The notes: a model not told the origin generated them from the sequence alone. Counted from the first letter of the stretch, positions 14,094-22,110 are shown. The stretch is 38,007 nt of DNA from Desulfosporosinus sp. (GCA_031292055.1 JARLHV010000021.1:1-38007), one strand, 5' to 3'. Made by a program: numbers and translations.

Positions 14094-15668
14094 TCAGAAA
14101 ATTGCTAATTGCCTCAGGTCCACCGACTTACCCGATCCCCTGCTGTCACACAACTCAGGTAGGTTTGCCCTTACAAGATGTTCAGCGAATGGCGGTGGAA
14201 CCGCATTCCCACACCTTGCCACTTGTGTGGCCTTCGAAAGCTTCTTGCCTTCACTGTCGTGGTCGATGATGTAGTCAACGGTAAATCCTTGGGCATTGAA
14301 TAACTCTCGTGGGGCAAGCATTCTTAGCCCAATATCAGAAATGAAATAGTAAATTCCATTGATGCAAAATAACAAAATCTCATTCTCAGCAAGGTTATAA
14401 CCGCAATATTCGTTTAATAAATCTCTTACTTTCTGCCAATGACCTAAGTCATTGATATCTTCTGCTTTGGTCACTTTAACCGATACAACGCCGAACCTAT
14501 CTTTTGTGGTAATAGTCCTTAGCGGTTCACTGGTGGATTGCCCAAGATCATCACTATTGCCATAGTAAGACGTCAGAAATGCCCTTATTTCTCCAAAATG
14601 TCCAGCCGATGTCGTAATGGTGTGAAGTGGCTCCGTTACCTCTTGCCCTATGCCTGTTTTGTAAAACTTTGATAAGAATGTTGTGACTAATCCGTAACGA
14701 TTCGAAGTATCGAGCGTTAATAATGGCTTATCAATGACTTGCCCGCGAGTGTTTGCATCGTAACTGTGGTATTGAGTAAGAAAAGGAGTGACAAGGCAAT
14801 GCTCCGCCTTCGTGACAATAGTTGTTAGTGGCTGATTTAGTTGATAGCTTCTATCATCCTTACTGAATCCGTTCTGTCCTATCTGAACGATAAACGGTCT
14901 CGGATTATTGATTACAAATTTTTCAATTCCTCGCGCAATTCTCTGCATCGTGGTTTCAGCTAAAGGCCTTTTTCGCTCGAAGATACTCGGACAAGGTAAT
15001 GACCAATCGATGATCTCAGCGGCAGTTCGCCAGGGCTTTAGTCTTCCAGCCTTAACTTCAGGGCTCTTCGGCTCTCCGTGCGTAGGCTTTGGCCAGATAA
15101 TAGGTTGTCCATCGCATCGAGCGATCAGGAAGAATCGTTTGCGTATTGTTGGAGCCCCATAATCACAGGCTCGCAACTCCCTATGATCTACCTGGTAACC
15201 TTTGCGCTTAAGTGCATTAATAAATGCATTAAACGTTCGGCCTTTTTTATCTTTGTCGGGCATACCATCTCTAAGTAATGGCCCCCACGTTTTAAACTCT
15301 TCCACGTTTTCTAACATGATCACTCGGGGTTTAACTGTAGCAGCCCAACGAACTGCAATCCACGCCAGACCACGAATTCCCTTTTCTACTGGTTTGCCAC
15401 CCTTCGCCTTGGAAAAGTGTTTACAGTCGGGGCTTAGCCAAAAGAGCGCTACTGACTGACCCTTTGTCGCCTTGCGCGGATCCACTTTCCAAACTGATTC
15501 ACAATAATGTACGGTATCTGGATGATTTGCGGTATGCATTGCTATTGCTTCAGGATCATGGTTAATGGCGATATCCACGCTTCGTCCAATTGCCAACGAT
15601 ATACCCGTACTAGCTCCTCCACCTCCGGCAAAAGAATCAACGATTATTTCTCTTACTTGTCTGGTCAC
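14094..15668 (-). CDS. DNA (cytosine-5) methyltransferase
   Basis: All core m5C methyltransferase motifs are visible: motif I DSFAGGGGAS (11-20), the catalytic cysteine C82 in SPDCKHFSK (a variant of the PC motif), motif VI ENV (120-122), motif VIII around RKRFFLIAR, and motifs IX-X ending GNAVPPPFAEHLVRANL. The target-recognition region holds four related units starting PLTTIVT (280), PLLTLDT (315), PLHTITT (347) and PLRTITT (382). The start is GTG 15668 behind AGGAGGTGG. No partner restriction gene is near, so it is likely an orphan enzyme protecting phage DNA; the target sequence cannot be read from the protein. Confidence 0.93.
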   Translation of the reverse strand: MTRQVREIIVDSFAGGGGASTGISLAIGRSVDIAINHDPEAIAMHTANHPDTVHYCESVWKVDPRKATKGQSVALFWLSPDCKHFSKAKGGKPVEKGIRGLAWIAVRWAATVKPRVIMLENVEEFKTWGPLLRDGMPDKDKKGRTFNAFINALKRKGYQVDHRELRACDYGAPTIRKRFFLIARCDGQPIIWPKPTHGEPKSPEVKAGRLKPWRTAAEIIDWSLPCPSIFERKRPLAETTMQRIARGIEKFVINNPRPFIVQIGQNGFSKDDRSYQLNQPLTTIVTKAEHCLVTPFLTQYHSYDANTRGQVIDKPLLTLDTSNRYGLVTTFLSKFYKTGIGQEVTEPLHTITTSAGHFGEIRAFLTSYYGNSDDLGQSTSEPLRTITTKDRFGVVSVKVTKAEDINDLGHWQKVRDLLNEYCGYNLAENEILLFCINGIYYFISDIGLRMLAPRELFNAQGFTVDYIIDHDSEGKKLSKATQVARCGNAVPPPFAEHLVRANLPELCDSRGSGKSVDLRQLAIF

Positions 15669-15682
15669 AGCTTGTCCACCTC

Positions 15683-16246
15683 CTAAAGGTAAAACTTCTC
15701 CGCTCTCTCCGGCCCCATCTTCACGTTTTGCTTAGGCTCAGGTAGGGTGAATCTTTCCTCCATCGTTGCGGCTATCTGCTTCAAATACTCCGGCACCTTT
15801 GCTTCAGTTGCCTCTCGTTTCTCCAATGCCTCATACGCTTTTCTCCATTGTCCTCGCACAACATCCGGTTCTTCAGACAAGCAAAGTGACCTCCACCCTA
15901 TAGCCTGGGTTGCTTTTCTCGTTATTGGCTCCAGTGTTTCAAGGGCTTCCTGCTCCCGGTAAGATCCGAACCAACTAATTGCCTTGAGCACTTTTTCATA
16001 AGCCTCGCCATGCGTTTCAAGTCGTGGTTGCGTGTTCGTCACTGCGGCCTCTCTAATTTCCGCAATTGTGGGGAAAAACTTAGCAGTGGCTAAAACTCTG
16101 ATTAGGGCATCCTCAGCCACTTGATATGGCATGTCTGACAGCATCTTTTCCCAAAGTGTCGCTGTTGGTCTAAGGTCCTTTTCTTGCATATTTGGGAAGT
16201 TTGCGGCCGCTAGTCCTAAAAGGTTAATGACTTCTTTTTTGTCCAT
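15683..16246 (-). CDS. Replicative helicase loader/inhibitor (SPP1 G39P-like)
   Basis: The 187-residue protein begins MDKKEVINLLGLAAANFPNM and has the helical N-terminal domain of SPP1 G39P-type loaders (LWEKMLSDMPYQVAEDALIRVLATAKFFPTIAEIREA split at the FFPTIAEIR motif). The C-terminal half is more variable. It should deliver the host replicative helicase to the phage origin. Start ATG 16246 follows GAGGAGTGAAACC, whose first bases form the stop region of the upstream replisome organizer gene, giving the SPP1-like order organizer then loader. Confidence 0.8.
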   Translation of the reverse strand: MDKKEVINLLGLAAANFPNMQEKDLRPTATLWEKMLSDMPYQVAEDALIRVLATAKFFPTIAEIREAAVTNTQPRLETHGEAYEKVLKAISWFGSYREQEALETLEPITRKATQAIGWRSLCLSEEPDVVRGQWRKAYEALEKREATEAKVPEYLKQIAATMEERFTLPEPKQNVKMGPERAEKFYL

Positions 16247-16250
16247 GGTT

Positions 16251-17063
16251 TCACTCCTCATTTGCCCAATCTTGGAGGCTTTGGAATGCTCTCGGAGCTG
16301 GTTTCCCTTGCTTGTCCACCCCTTGAGTAATGATTTTTTCGTTTAAGTAAGATTCGAACTTGGTTCCGAATAACGTTTCTGGTCTAAGAAATTTGACCAT
16401 ATCAGGATTGTTTGACCAGCTTGAACACTTTTTAGCAATCACAGACTTGAAATCATCAAGACGAAATCCATCATTCCATCGTGCTTTGATTAAACCCCTG
16501 GTCTTAGATGAACTAGATTTATACTTAGAAGATGTCTCAGAATTCAAGTAAGAGACAATTTCCCCATACGGTATATCTTCTATATCTAGTTCTAGTTCTT
16601 TATCTAGTTCTTTATCTAGTTCTATAGCGTCACCATGCGTCACTGTGACGTCACATGTAGCGTCACTACCAGGTAGCTGTTTCCTTTTTTCCCTGTAAAT
16701 CGCTGTTCTTATCCTCGTTTGTTCCCTGATTTTATCCATTCCGTCAATATTTTGGTATTCTCCCCAGTTCTTTATATAGATAACTTCATCAAATACCTCA
16801 ATCATAGAGAACTTTTCAAGGGTGATAAGGGCTAGATTGATAACAGGAACTTCGAAATCAAACTCAATTGCTAAATCTTCAGGCCTGAATGGTAATGTGT
16901 CCGTAAGGTATAACGATCCGTTTTTGTTACTTTCCCCGGCTTGAGCTAAGAGGAAAACCCATATTAAAACAATGTTATTACCCTCCGGCAAAGTACGAAT
17001 GCGTTTAATCTTTTTGTTACTTACCATGTTTGTATAAATCTTGATCCACTTAACGTCTGCCAT
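16251..17063 (-). CDS. Phage replisome organizer (Rep_Org_N with TIGR02220-type C-terminus)
   Basis: Residues 1 to about 115 (ADVKWIKIYTNMVSNKKIKRIR, IWVFLLAQAGESNKNG, YIKNWGEYQN) are the N-terminal winged-helix domain of phage replisome organizers. A low-complexity linker (ELDKELDKELELD) follows. The C-terminal domain begins IPYGEIVSYLNSETSSKYKS and ends LFGTKFESYLNE. Such proteins bind origin repeats in their own gene and start assembly of the replisome. ATG 17063 follows GAGGTGGGAAAA; the GTG at 17072 is part of that RBS. The linker DNA holds two clusters of short repeats. Confidence 0.87.
   Translation of the reverse strand: MADVKWIKIYTNMVSNKKIKRIRTLPEGNNIVLIWVFLLAQAGESNKNGSLYLTDTLPFRPEDLAIEFDFEVPVINLALITLEKFSMIEVFDEVIYIKNWGEYQNIDGMDKIREQTRIRTAIYREKRKQLPGSDATCDVTVTHGDAIELDKELDKELELDIEDIPYGEIVSYLNSETSSKYKSSSSKTRGLIKARWNDGFRLDDFKSVIAKKCSSWSNNPDMVKFLRPETLFGTKFESYLNEKIITQGVDKQGKPAPRAFQSLQDWANEE
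16591..16622. repeat. 12-bp tandem repeats, AT-rich
   Basis: The unit TCTAGTTCTTTA occurs at 16591-16602 and 16603-16614, with a third partial copy at 16615-16622 and an overlapping half unit at 16585. It encodes the repeated ELDK linker of the replisome organizer. Because it lies directly beside GCGTCAC repeats it may be an easily melted part of an origin. Confidence 0.8.
16627..16666. repeat. Iteron-like CGTCAC repeats (candidate phage replication origin)
   Basis: The hexamer CGTCAC occurs four times in the same orientation, starting at 16628, 16638, 16649 and 16661, spaced 10, 11 and 12 bases, about one helical turn. Three copies extend to GCGTCAC and the third is part of the palindrome GTGACGTCAC. 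Phage organizers such as SPP1 G38P bind repeats within their own gene, so this is the best origin candidate in the window. Function is inferred. Confidence 0.55.
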
Positions 17064-17260
17064 TTTTCCCACCTCAATTTTGTGATTTGTTTAAATTAAA
17101 CGTATAATTGATCGAATAGTTGTCATTAAACCGCACTTTCTTTCATAAGCTGTAAAGATTGCCATTCAATCTTAGTACAAGGTTAAAAAAATAAGGCTAA
17201 CTTTTTTTGGTACTTAGAGAGAACCGTTCGTTCCGTGGTCCTCTCTCGCCCGTGGTAACA
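17064..17260. other. Non-coding spacer with two hairpins and a palindrome
   Basis: This spacer separates the recombination genes from the replication genes. AAGATTG/CAATCTT (17155-17173) is a perfect 7-bp stem. AGAGAGAACC (17216-17225) pairs with GGTCCTCTCT (17237-17246) with one G-U step. GTTTAA/TTAAAC flank one base near 17090-17102. T-rich tracts exist but none sits right after a stem, so neither hairpin is a clear terminator. No convincing promoter was found, although one for the replication genes could be expected here. Confidence 0.5.
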
Positions 17261-18586
17261 TTATTTAACTTCGCCATCCTCAATGTGAATTCCGACCATA
17301 CCGCTTTCATCCACGACCTCCATCCAGATTTGGAAGTCGTTTTCAGTAGCCATCTTCTCAATTACATCCATGTGTGCTTTATCCAAAAGAGATCCATCAT
17401 CAATTCGGATAACTCTCAGTTCGGGATTTAGAGCCATTGCTATAGCCAGTGATACCTGGAGCTTTTGTGCACTACTTGCTTGCTCGAAAGGTAGACCCTG
17501 ATAAAGGACGCTTCCACCGCCGAAATCCAGCCCATCAATTGGGAATTTTGCAGCCTTGATTAATTCATCTTTGTAATCTTTAATTGCAGTCAAGCGGGAA
17601 GTGTAATCTTCACTTTCTTTCTGCAGGTCATTAAACTCAGTTTGGATTGCAAGGAATTGGACCCACTCTTGGGCTTTTCGGTTAGTTTCGTCGGCATTTA
17701 AGATTCGCGTGTTGATATCGGTAAGATCGTTGTTTTTTAATGTATTTACTTCGTTAAAGAAACTGTCCAAGTCAGCCTTAAAAATATCCAATGCCTGAAT
17801 ATCGGCGGAGTGTTGTAACTCCTTCTGTTCTAACTCTTCCCTGAGTCTAATAATTTCGTTACCTGAATTACCTATAGCCATTTCCATTTCATTAGCTTCT
17901 TTAAGTTTGTTTTCAAGAAGTTCCCATTGCTTGTCGTTCTTCTCGTTCTCGCTTTGTAACTTATCTTTTTCAGACACTAACTCTAAGATGCTGACCGGCT
18001 TAGTTTCTACCGCCTCAGTCTTACCCTCGTAGTTTGCCTTAGCTTTATCTCTGTCCCGATTAATAGCCGTTCTTGCCTCAAATACATCATTGTGGACGTT
18101 GTTTATAGTATCCAAGGGGTTAGCGCCATCTTTAACGGTTACACCCGCCAAACTGCCCAATTTATCCGTATCGACGCAAATATTTACTATGCCCAGAAGC
18201 GTATCAACTTGAGTCTTTTTACCAGCCTTGGCAAACGCTAAAGGGTCGAATGAAAACTTGCCAATGAGTTTATCAAGCATGTCTTGCGGCCTTGGATACT
18301 TAAGGCCTTGCGGGTTTTTTACTTCAAGCGTTGAACCTGATGCCGTGAATTTTCGAGTGACAATCATATCCCCCAGGTTAACCACGACATTAGCTTTCTT
18401 CTCACCCGTTCTTATCGGCTGCTCCTGGATACCTTTCGTTCCGGCCAAAGCCCACCATATGGAATCTAAAACAGTCGTCTTTCCTTGTTCATTGGCTCCT
18501 GAAATCTTGATCACATTACCCTCTGGAATAATCTCAATCGCCTTTAACTTTTTTACGTTCTCCGCTTGGAGTTTGATAATTTTCAT
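17261..18586 (-). CDS. SbcC/Rad50-like ATPase of the phage recombination module
   Basis: The 441-residue protein is a compact SMC-type ATPase. Walker A GANEQGKTT is at residues 30-38, a long coiled-coil middle runs from about 165 to 340 (EKDKLQSENEKNDKQWELLE, LREELEQKELQHSADIQ), a signature-like QASSAQKLQVSLAIAMAL follows, and a Walker B-like segment VIRIDDGSLLD. The zinc hook of Rad50 is not seen. ATG 18586 follows GAGGTGCAATCT. It stands after the ERF and nuclease genes and probably works with them in end processing; the partner is inferred. Confidence 0.8.
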   Translation of the reverse strand: MKIIKLQAENVKKLKAIEIIPEGNVIKISGANEQGKTTVLDSIWWALAGTKGIQEQPIRTGEKKANVVVNLGDMIVTRKFTASGSTLEVKNPQGLKYPRPQDMLDKLIGKFSFDPLAFAKAGKKTQVDTLLGIVNICVDTDKLGSLAGVTVKDGANPLDTINNVHNDVFEARTAINRDRDKAKANYEGKTEAVETKPVSILELVSEKDKLQSENEKNDKQWELLENKLKEANEMEMAIGNSGNEIIRLREELEQKELQHSADIQALDIFKADLDSFFNEVNTLKNNDLTDINTRILNADETNRKAQEWVQFLAIQTEFNDLQKESEDYTSRLTAIKDYKDELIKAAKFPIDGLDFGGGSVLYQGLPFEQASSAQKLQVSLAIAMALNPELRVIRIDDGSLLDKAHMDVIEKMATENDFQIWMEVVDESGMVGIHIEDGEVK

Positions 18587-18605
18587 AGATTGCACCTCTT
18601 TCGTT

Positions 18606-19253
18606 TTATTTGGCTCCTTGACTTTGTTTCTTTTGACAATTCATACAGAGTGCCTTACCAAACTTCTTTTCCGAGAATGCTTGTATCGCATGGTTGATAC
18701 TATTTCCGCATTCAGAACATGATTTATCAGCGATAGTAGTAGATTGAGAATCCGCAGTATATTTCGGCGAATCAGTTTTTGGGTTTTGCATAGGTTCCTT
18801 GTCGTCGTGTTTTGCTTGGAATGAATCGGGATCATCTTTATCCGTTGGGATATTGAAAAATTTGAGCATGAAATATTTTTCAGCATAGGTGAGTGCTTTA
18901 CCCACTCCCTTTTCCCCCGATATATCTACACCCTGACCGTACCAAGGGCATTCAATAGTTTCTTTTGGATCTTCTGCGTTAACCCACGTCATGGTCATAT
19001 CGATCTCTGTAAAGTATGTTGTCGTACGTTTGGTTACATTGTTCGTGTCCTTTTCATGTTGCTCCACGATTGATTCAGATACCTTGTGCCCTGTCACTTT
19101 CGGGATAAGCAGAAGTTGGAGTTCATCCATTTTTTCCTTTAGACTTGCTAATACTTGGCTACTTCCAACATATTGATATTGGGCACCCGATGATATTTTT
19201 TGAAGATATGGAACAGACTTCCGAACCTCAATCAGCTTTTGGTAAACGTTCAT
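18606..19253 (-). CDS. erf: ERF-family single-strand annealing protein with C-terminal zinc ribbon
   Basis: The ERF core is clear: YQKLIEVRKSVPYLQKISSG, FTEIDMTMTWVNAEDP, and the hallmark YGQGVDISGEKGVGKALTYA followed by KYFMLKFFNIPTDKDDPD. The last ~35 residues hold CSECGNSI and LCMNCQKK, a zinc ribbon attached to several phage recombinases. It anneals complementary single strands during phage recombination. ATG 19253 (RBS GAGGAGGTAGCGC) overlaps the last bases of the nuclease gene, showing tight coupling. Confidence 0.9.
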   Translation of the reverse strand: MNVYQKLIEVRKSVPYLQKISSGAQYQYVGSSQVLASLKEKMDELQLLLIPKVTGHKVSESIVEQHEKDTNNVTKRTTTYFTEIDMTMTWVNAEDPKETIECPWYGQGVDISGEKGVGKALTYAEKYFMLKFFNIPTDKDDPDSFQAKHDDKEPMQNPKTDSPKYTADSQSTTIADKSCSECGNSINHAIQAFSEKKFGKALCMNCQKKQSQGAK

Positions 19254-20119
19254 TGCGCTACCTCCTCTGCTATCTGACAATATTCCGATACATTACAATA
19301 GCCTTGGCATTTTCTACCGTTCCACGTTTCACGGGTTCTGCACTTAGGTGGGGTTGAGTTGACTTCCATGGTTCCAATTAAAAGGTCTTTCTTTCTTTGC
19401 ATATATGCCTTGATATGACGGTCTGGTATATTCCCAATGGGGATAAGCGTTCCGTTCTGTTCTACTCCGTTCATGGCAGCCGCCTTAAGACCACTATCCC
19501 TTGCCAGTGCTTCAACAAACATCCTTTTGACAGGAAACCCGCATGATTCCAATTTAAGGCGGTAATCATTGAGTTGTATTTTCCAGTCTAGACAATCCAT
19601 GTAACCACCTTCACGCCACTCTTTCTTTGTTTTGGGTTTTCCCTTCTTCTCGCCTGTCTTATAAACTTCGCCCGTAGGAACATCAACCTGATAAAGTCCC
19701 ATAGCCTTACGTATCTTGTAGGATCCTGAGGTTTTGGTATCATAGAAGTCACCTGTCTCTGGATCGTAGAAATCGAAGGCCCCGGATGATATTTCATCCT
19801 TTATCCTGATCTCGCCTAACTCATTACTGCCTACGTATTGGTCCAGGAGACCATGACCTTTCGTCCCAATAATACGGAAGATCGCCTTTTGTGGATCAAT
19901 GTAGTAAGGGTAGATGATCTCAAACACGGCTTCGCGGGTACCTTTCAGTAGTTGAGTTGTAGAAGGGGTTCCTGCCCATTCCCTTTGCTCTGCGATAAAA
20001 CGAAGAGTGCGTTTACTGAGACAACGTCCGCCTGGGAATTGATCAGAGAAAGGGCACTCATTAAGACAAGTATCAAACGCTATGTTCTGACCATTGCAAA
20101 GGAATCCAACTGCTGGCAT
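19250..20119 (-). CDS. Cas4/RecB-like PD-(D/E)XK nuclease with two cysteine clusters
   Basis: The 289-residue protein has the RecB-type active-site pattern: H89 in GTKGHGLLD, D116 in SGAFDFYD and D127-x-K129 in FYDTKTSG. Four cysteines lie at the N-terminus (C8, C18, C22, C33) and four at the C-terminus (C260, C271, C275, C281), the latter resembling the iron-sulfur set of Cas4 and AddB. It probably makes single-stranded ends for the neighbouring ERF protein. Its ATG shares a base with the upstream stop (TAATG). Confidence 0.75.
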   Translation of the reverse strand: MPAVGFLCNGQNIAFDTCLNECPFSDQFPGGRCLSKRTLRFIAEQREWAGTPSTTQLLKGTREAVFEIIYPYYIDPQKAIFRIIGTKGHGLLDQYVGSNELGEIRIKDEISSGAFDFYDPETGDFYDTKTSGSYKIRKAMGLYQVDVPTGEVYKTGEKKGKPKTKKEWREGGYMDCLDWKIQLNDYRLKLESCGFPVKRMFVEALARDSGLKAAAMNGVEQNGTLIPIGNIPDRHIKAYMQRKKDLLIGTMEVNSTPPKCRTRETWNGRKCQGYCNVSEYCQIAEEVAQ

Positions 20120-20574
20120 TAGAAATCACCTCCCACTTCCCCAAGATCCTCACGCGATTCATGGAACTCAAGGTAAACTTCTCTGCCTGTTAGCGGAAGT
20201 GGCTCACCTTCTTCAAGTACGGGCCATTCTGTGTTATACTCAGGATGAATAATTTCCTCGGGGGCCTCTGTGACAGCAGGGGCTTCTTCTTTTTTGCTAA
20301 AATTCATGTGCAGACATGCGATAGGTTCACCATCAGATTGAATATTGTAGAGTTTATTACCGCTTTCGGAGACCCAGGGGTTAATTTCAACGGTCATGAC
20401 GGGAAAGATAATGTTTAATTCGTCAAGTATTTCAGCCATATTAGCGTCTTTCGTGGAACAAACTGTTGCATTGATATTGCCGCCTGTATGGGAGTTAACT
20501 GACGAGTAATCAATCATAGGATGATTTGTAAGATTACAAACGGCTAGGATCTGAACATTAGTTAGTTTTTGCAT
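20119..20574 (-). CDS. Hypothetical early phage protein (151 aa)
   Basis: A soluble N-terminal part (VQILAVCNLTNHPMIDYSSV; MAEILDELNIIFPVMTVEIN) is followed by an acidic, proline-rich tail from about residue 97. It lies directly upstream of the nuclease gene with TAATG overlap and downstream of the 40-aa membrane peptide. The start is ATG 20574; GTG 20583 lies in its RBS region (AGAAGAGTG). No family is recognised. Being coupled to the recombination genes suggests a link to DNA metabolism. Confidence 0.6.
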   Translation of the reverse strand: MQKLTNVQILAVCNLTNHPMIDYSSVNSHTGGNINATVCSTKDANMAEILDELNIIFPVMTVEINPWVSESGNKLYNIQSDGEPIACLHMNFSKKEEAPAVTEAPEEIIHPEYNTEWPVLEEGEPLPLTGREVYLEFHESREDLGEVGGDF

Positions 20575-20680
20575 TTTTAACACTCTTCTTTCTTTTCATA
20601 CTTTGATATCCGCACCAGAAATAAAAAATTATTAACATGCCCATCCAATGGGTCAAAAATACCGCTTGGGAATGTATCAT
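20558..20680 (-). CDS. Single-span membrane peptide (40 aa)
   Basis: A 41-codon frame begins MIHSQAVFLTHWMGMLIIFY and ends in a basic tail (MKRKKSVKNAKTN). Residues 7-25 are a clear membrane segment and the positive tail predicts a cytoplasmic C-terminus. Its ATG overlaps the stop of the secreted-protein gene (ATGA at 20680-20677) and its 3' end overlaps the start of the next gene, so it is embedded in the early operon. No family is recognised; superinfection exclusion or modification of the host envelope would be plausible. Confidence 0.5.
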   Translation of the reverse strand: MIHSQAVFLTHWMGMLIIFYFWCGYQSMKRKKSVKNAKTN

Positions 20681-21087
20681 CGTAATGTGGTTAGCAGTGT
20701 ATCTTGTTCTGCCATGAGCAATCGCGCCTGTGACATTGCCTCATCGTCGGTTACAATACCGTAGGAGGACAAAAGTATAAGAGTATCAAGTTGCCTAGCC
20801 TCTAGGGATAATACATTTCCACTTGGCGCAATCATCAAATTTTGGATGTTGCTTGTAAAAGTAATATCAGGTTCGACTTTCAGTTTGTGAATTTGTAGCT
20901 CAGTGATTAGGTCAAAGATTCTACCATTAAAGGCGATGGATGAATTACATGGGATCTCGAATATCCTTAGATTCGCAATTTGTTGGGTTGGGTCGGTTGA
21001 ATTTATAGTGCCTTCAGCAAATGCAGGTAATGTGAACGCTAGGGTTAACGTAGTAGATAGAATTACCGATTTAATTAATTTTTTCAT
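20677..21087 (-). CDS. Secreted protein in the early operon (136 aa)
   Basis: A standard signal peptide (MKKLIKSVILSTTLTLAFTL then PAFA, cut near residue 24) leads to a 112-residue exported domain with one cysteine and strand-rich segments (FEIPCNSSIAFNGRIFDLI, ITFTSNIQNLMIAPSGN) and a helical end. RBS AAGGAGGAAAAAG is strong. An exported protein is unusual among replication and recombination genes; it is coupled to the membrane peptide that follows. I recognise no family. Confidence 0.7.
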   Translation of the reverse strand: MKKLIKSVILSTTLTLAFTLPAFAEGTINSTDPTQQIANLRIFEIPCNSSIAFNGRIFDLITELQIHKLKVEPDITFTSNIQNLMIAPSGNVLSLEARQLDTLILLSSYGIVTDDEAMSQARLLMAEQDTLLTTLR

Positions 21088-21105
21088 CTTTTTCCTCCTT
21101 AAATT

Positions 21106-21306
21106 TTAGGTTGACCATGACTTCTTCTCCTTCCGCTTTTCTAATTCACTCAGGCAAGCCATGTATGATTCGCACTTTTGGCAGATATCCCACTTTCTGC
21201 AAACCATAGCTTTCCTGAGTTCTCCCATGATGCCCCTTGCTTCTCTGCGAGTACAGAAGATTGCTAGTATGTTGCCGGATGAGTCTTTGAGGAAGTTGCA
21301 GACCAT
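21106..21306 (-). CDS. Small cysteine-rich protein (66 aa)
   Basis: Six cysteines (C3, C18, C36, C42, C45, C51), with ICQKCESYMAC resembling a zinc-binding knuckle, occur in a basic protein. It starts behind GGGAGGTTAGTTAA, in the stop region of the upstream ORF6N gene. Role unknown; a small DNA- or RNA-binding regulator is possible. Confidence 0.55.
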   Translation of the reverse strand: MVCNFLKDSSGNILAIFCTRREARGIMGELRKAMVCRKWDICQKCESYMACLSELEKRKEKKSWST

Positions 21307-21310
21307 TTAA

Positions 21311-22084
21311 CTAACCTCCCACCAGTTCATACTTGATCTGATACTTACGTACAATCCCCTCAAAGATGGGTCTTAACTTAGCGTCAGATTCGATAACCGA
21401 AAGCTTTGATACTTCTTTGCAAGTGGTTTTAGTCGCACCATGCTCAGCCATTCTTGCCCTTAGCCGGGTTTGGCGTGATTTCAGGTTCACCTTTGCCAAA
21501 TCTTCTAGTTCTGTATACAGGTCACCATAGAATGAAACGTAGCTTAAATTATTCGTCTGGCAAATTCCACGCATTATGGAGTTCATTGAATCTGCCCAAT
21601 CCTTTTCGGGTGGAGTTGTGAAAATATGAAGGGCATCGTTTATTTGCTTACTGGCTTTAGTTGCGATTTCAAATGCTGCATTTGCTTTACGCTCAAGCTC
21701 GACTTGATTTTGGGCTATCGCAGCTGTTAGTTCTGCTTGCGTCATTTGCTTTGGTTTGGGGTTAAAATAATTTTCCTCCAGGTTGTCGAACTGCTCCCAC
21801 GCTTTGTCAGTGTCTAGGATTTTACAATGGCGGTTTGCCCCGCGCGCTGTCCATAGTGTTAATTCGGGGACGAATTTAAGGTTACTATCTTCTAGATAGT
21901 TAGCTTTGAATTCCCTAAGATCCTCACCTTTGAGCATGAAATAATGCTTACCCTCGGTAAAATGATCTTTGTTTCTTGCGAAGTTTTGCTGAATTCTTAC
22001 GTCTTCTGTTTCGTAGACTTCAGCCAATTGCTTAGTGGTTAAAATCCTTTGGCCTTGATATTCGATTGGGATTAAATTGCTCAT
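21311..22084 (-). CDS. ORF6N/ORF6C-domain phage regulatory protein
   Basis: The N-terminal domain (IPIEYQGQRILTTKQLAEVYE, RNKDHFTEGKHYFML, LTLWTARGANRHCKILDTDKAWE split around residue 100) is the ORF6N DNA-binding domain of phage antirepressor-like proteins. A coiled-coil linker follows, then an ORF6C-like C-terminal region (FYGDLYTELEDLAKVNLKSR). Such proteins regulate early phage genes or act as antirepressors. It is the third gene of the leftward early operon, with RBS GAAAGGGGAAAGCGC. Confidence 0.8.
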   Translation of the reverse strand: MSNLIPIEYQGQRILTTKQLAEVYETEDVRIQQNFARNKDHFTEGKHYFMLKGEDLREFKANYLEDSNLKFVPELTLWTARGANRHCKILDTDKAWEQFDNLEENYFNPKPKQMTQAELTAAIAQNQVELERKANAAFEIATKASKQINDALHIFTTPPEKDWADSMNSIMRGICQTNNLSYVSFYGDLYTELEDLAKVNLKSRQTRLRARMAEHGATKTTCKEVSKLSVIESDAKLRPIFEGIVRKYQIKYELVGG

Positions 22085-22110
22085 GCGCTTTCCCCTTTCA
22101 ATGTCACTTC

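Noticed and set aside
14908..15162. Plus-strand open frames opposite the methyltransferase gene
   Set aside because: They are shadows of a strongly supported gene with full motifs on the other strand and lack ribosome-binding sites.
16591..16666. Short tandem repeats considered as a CRISPR array
   Set aside because: Units are only 6-12 bases, have no unique spacers and are coding within the replisome organizer.
18228..18722. 164-codon plus-strand open frame across the ATPase and ERF genes
   Set aside because: It crosses two well-supported genes on the other strand and has no start signals.
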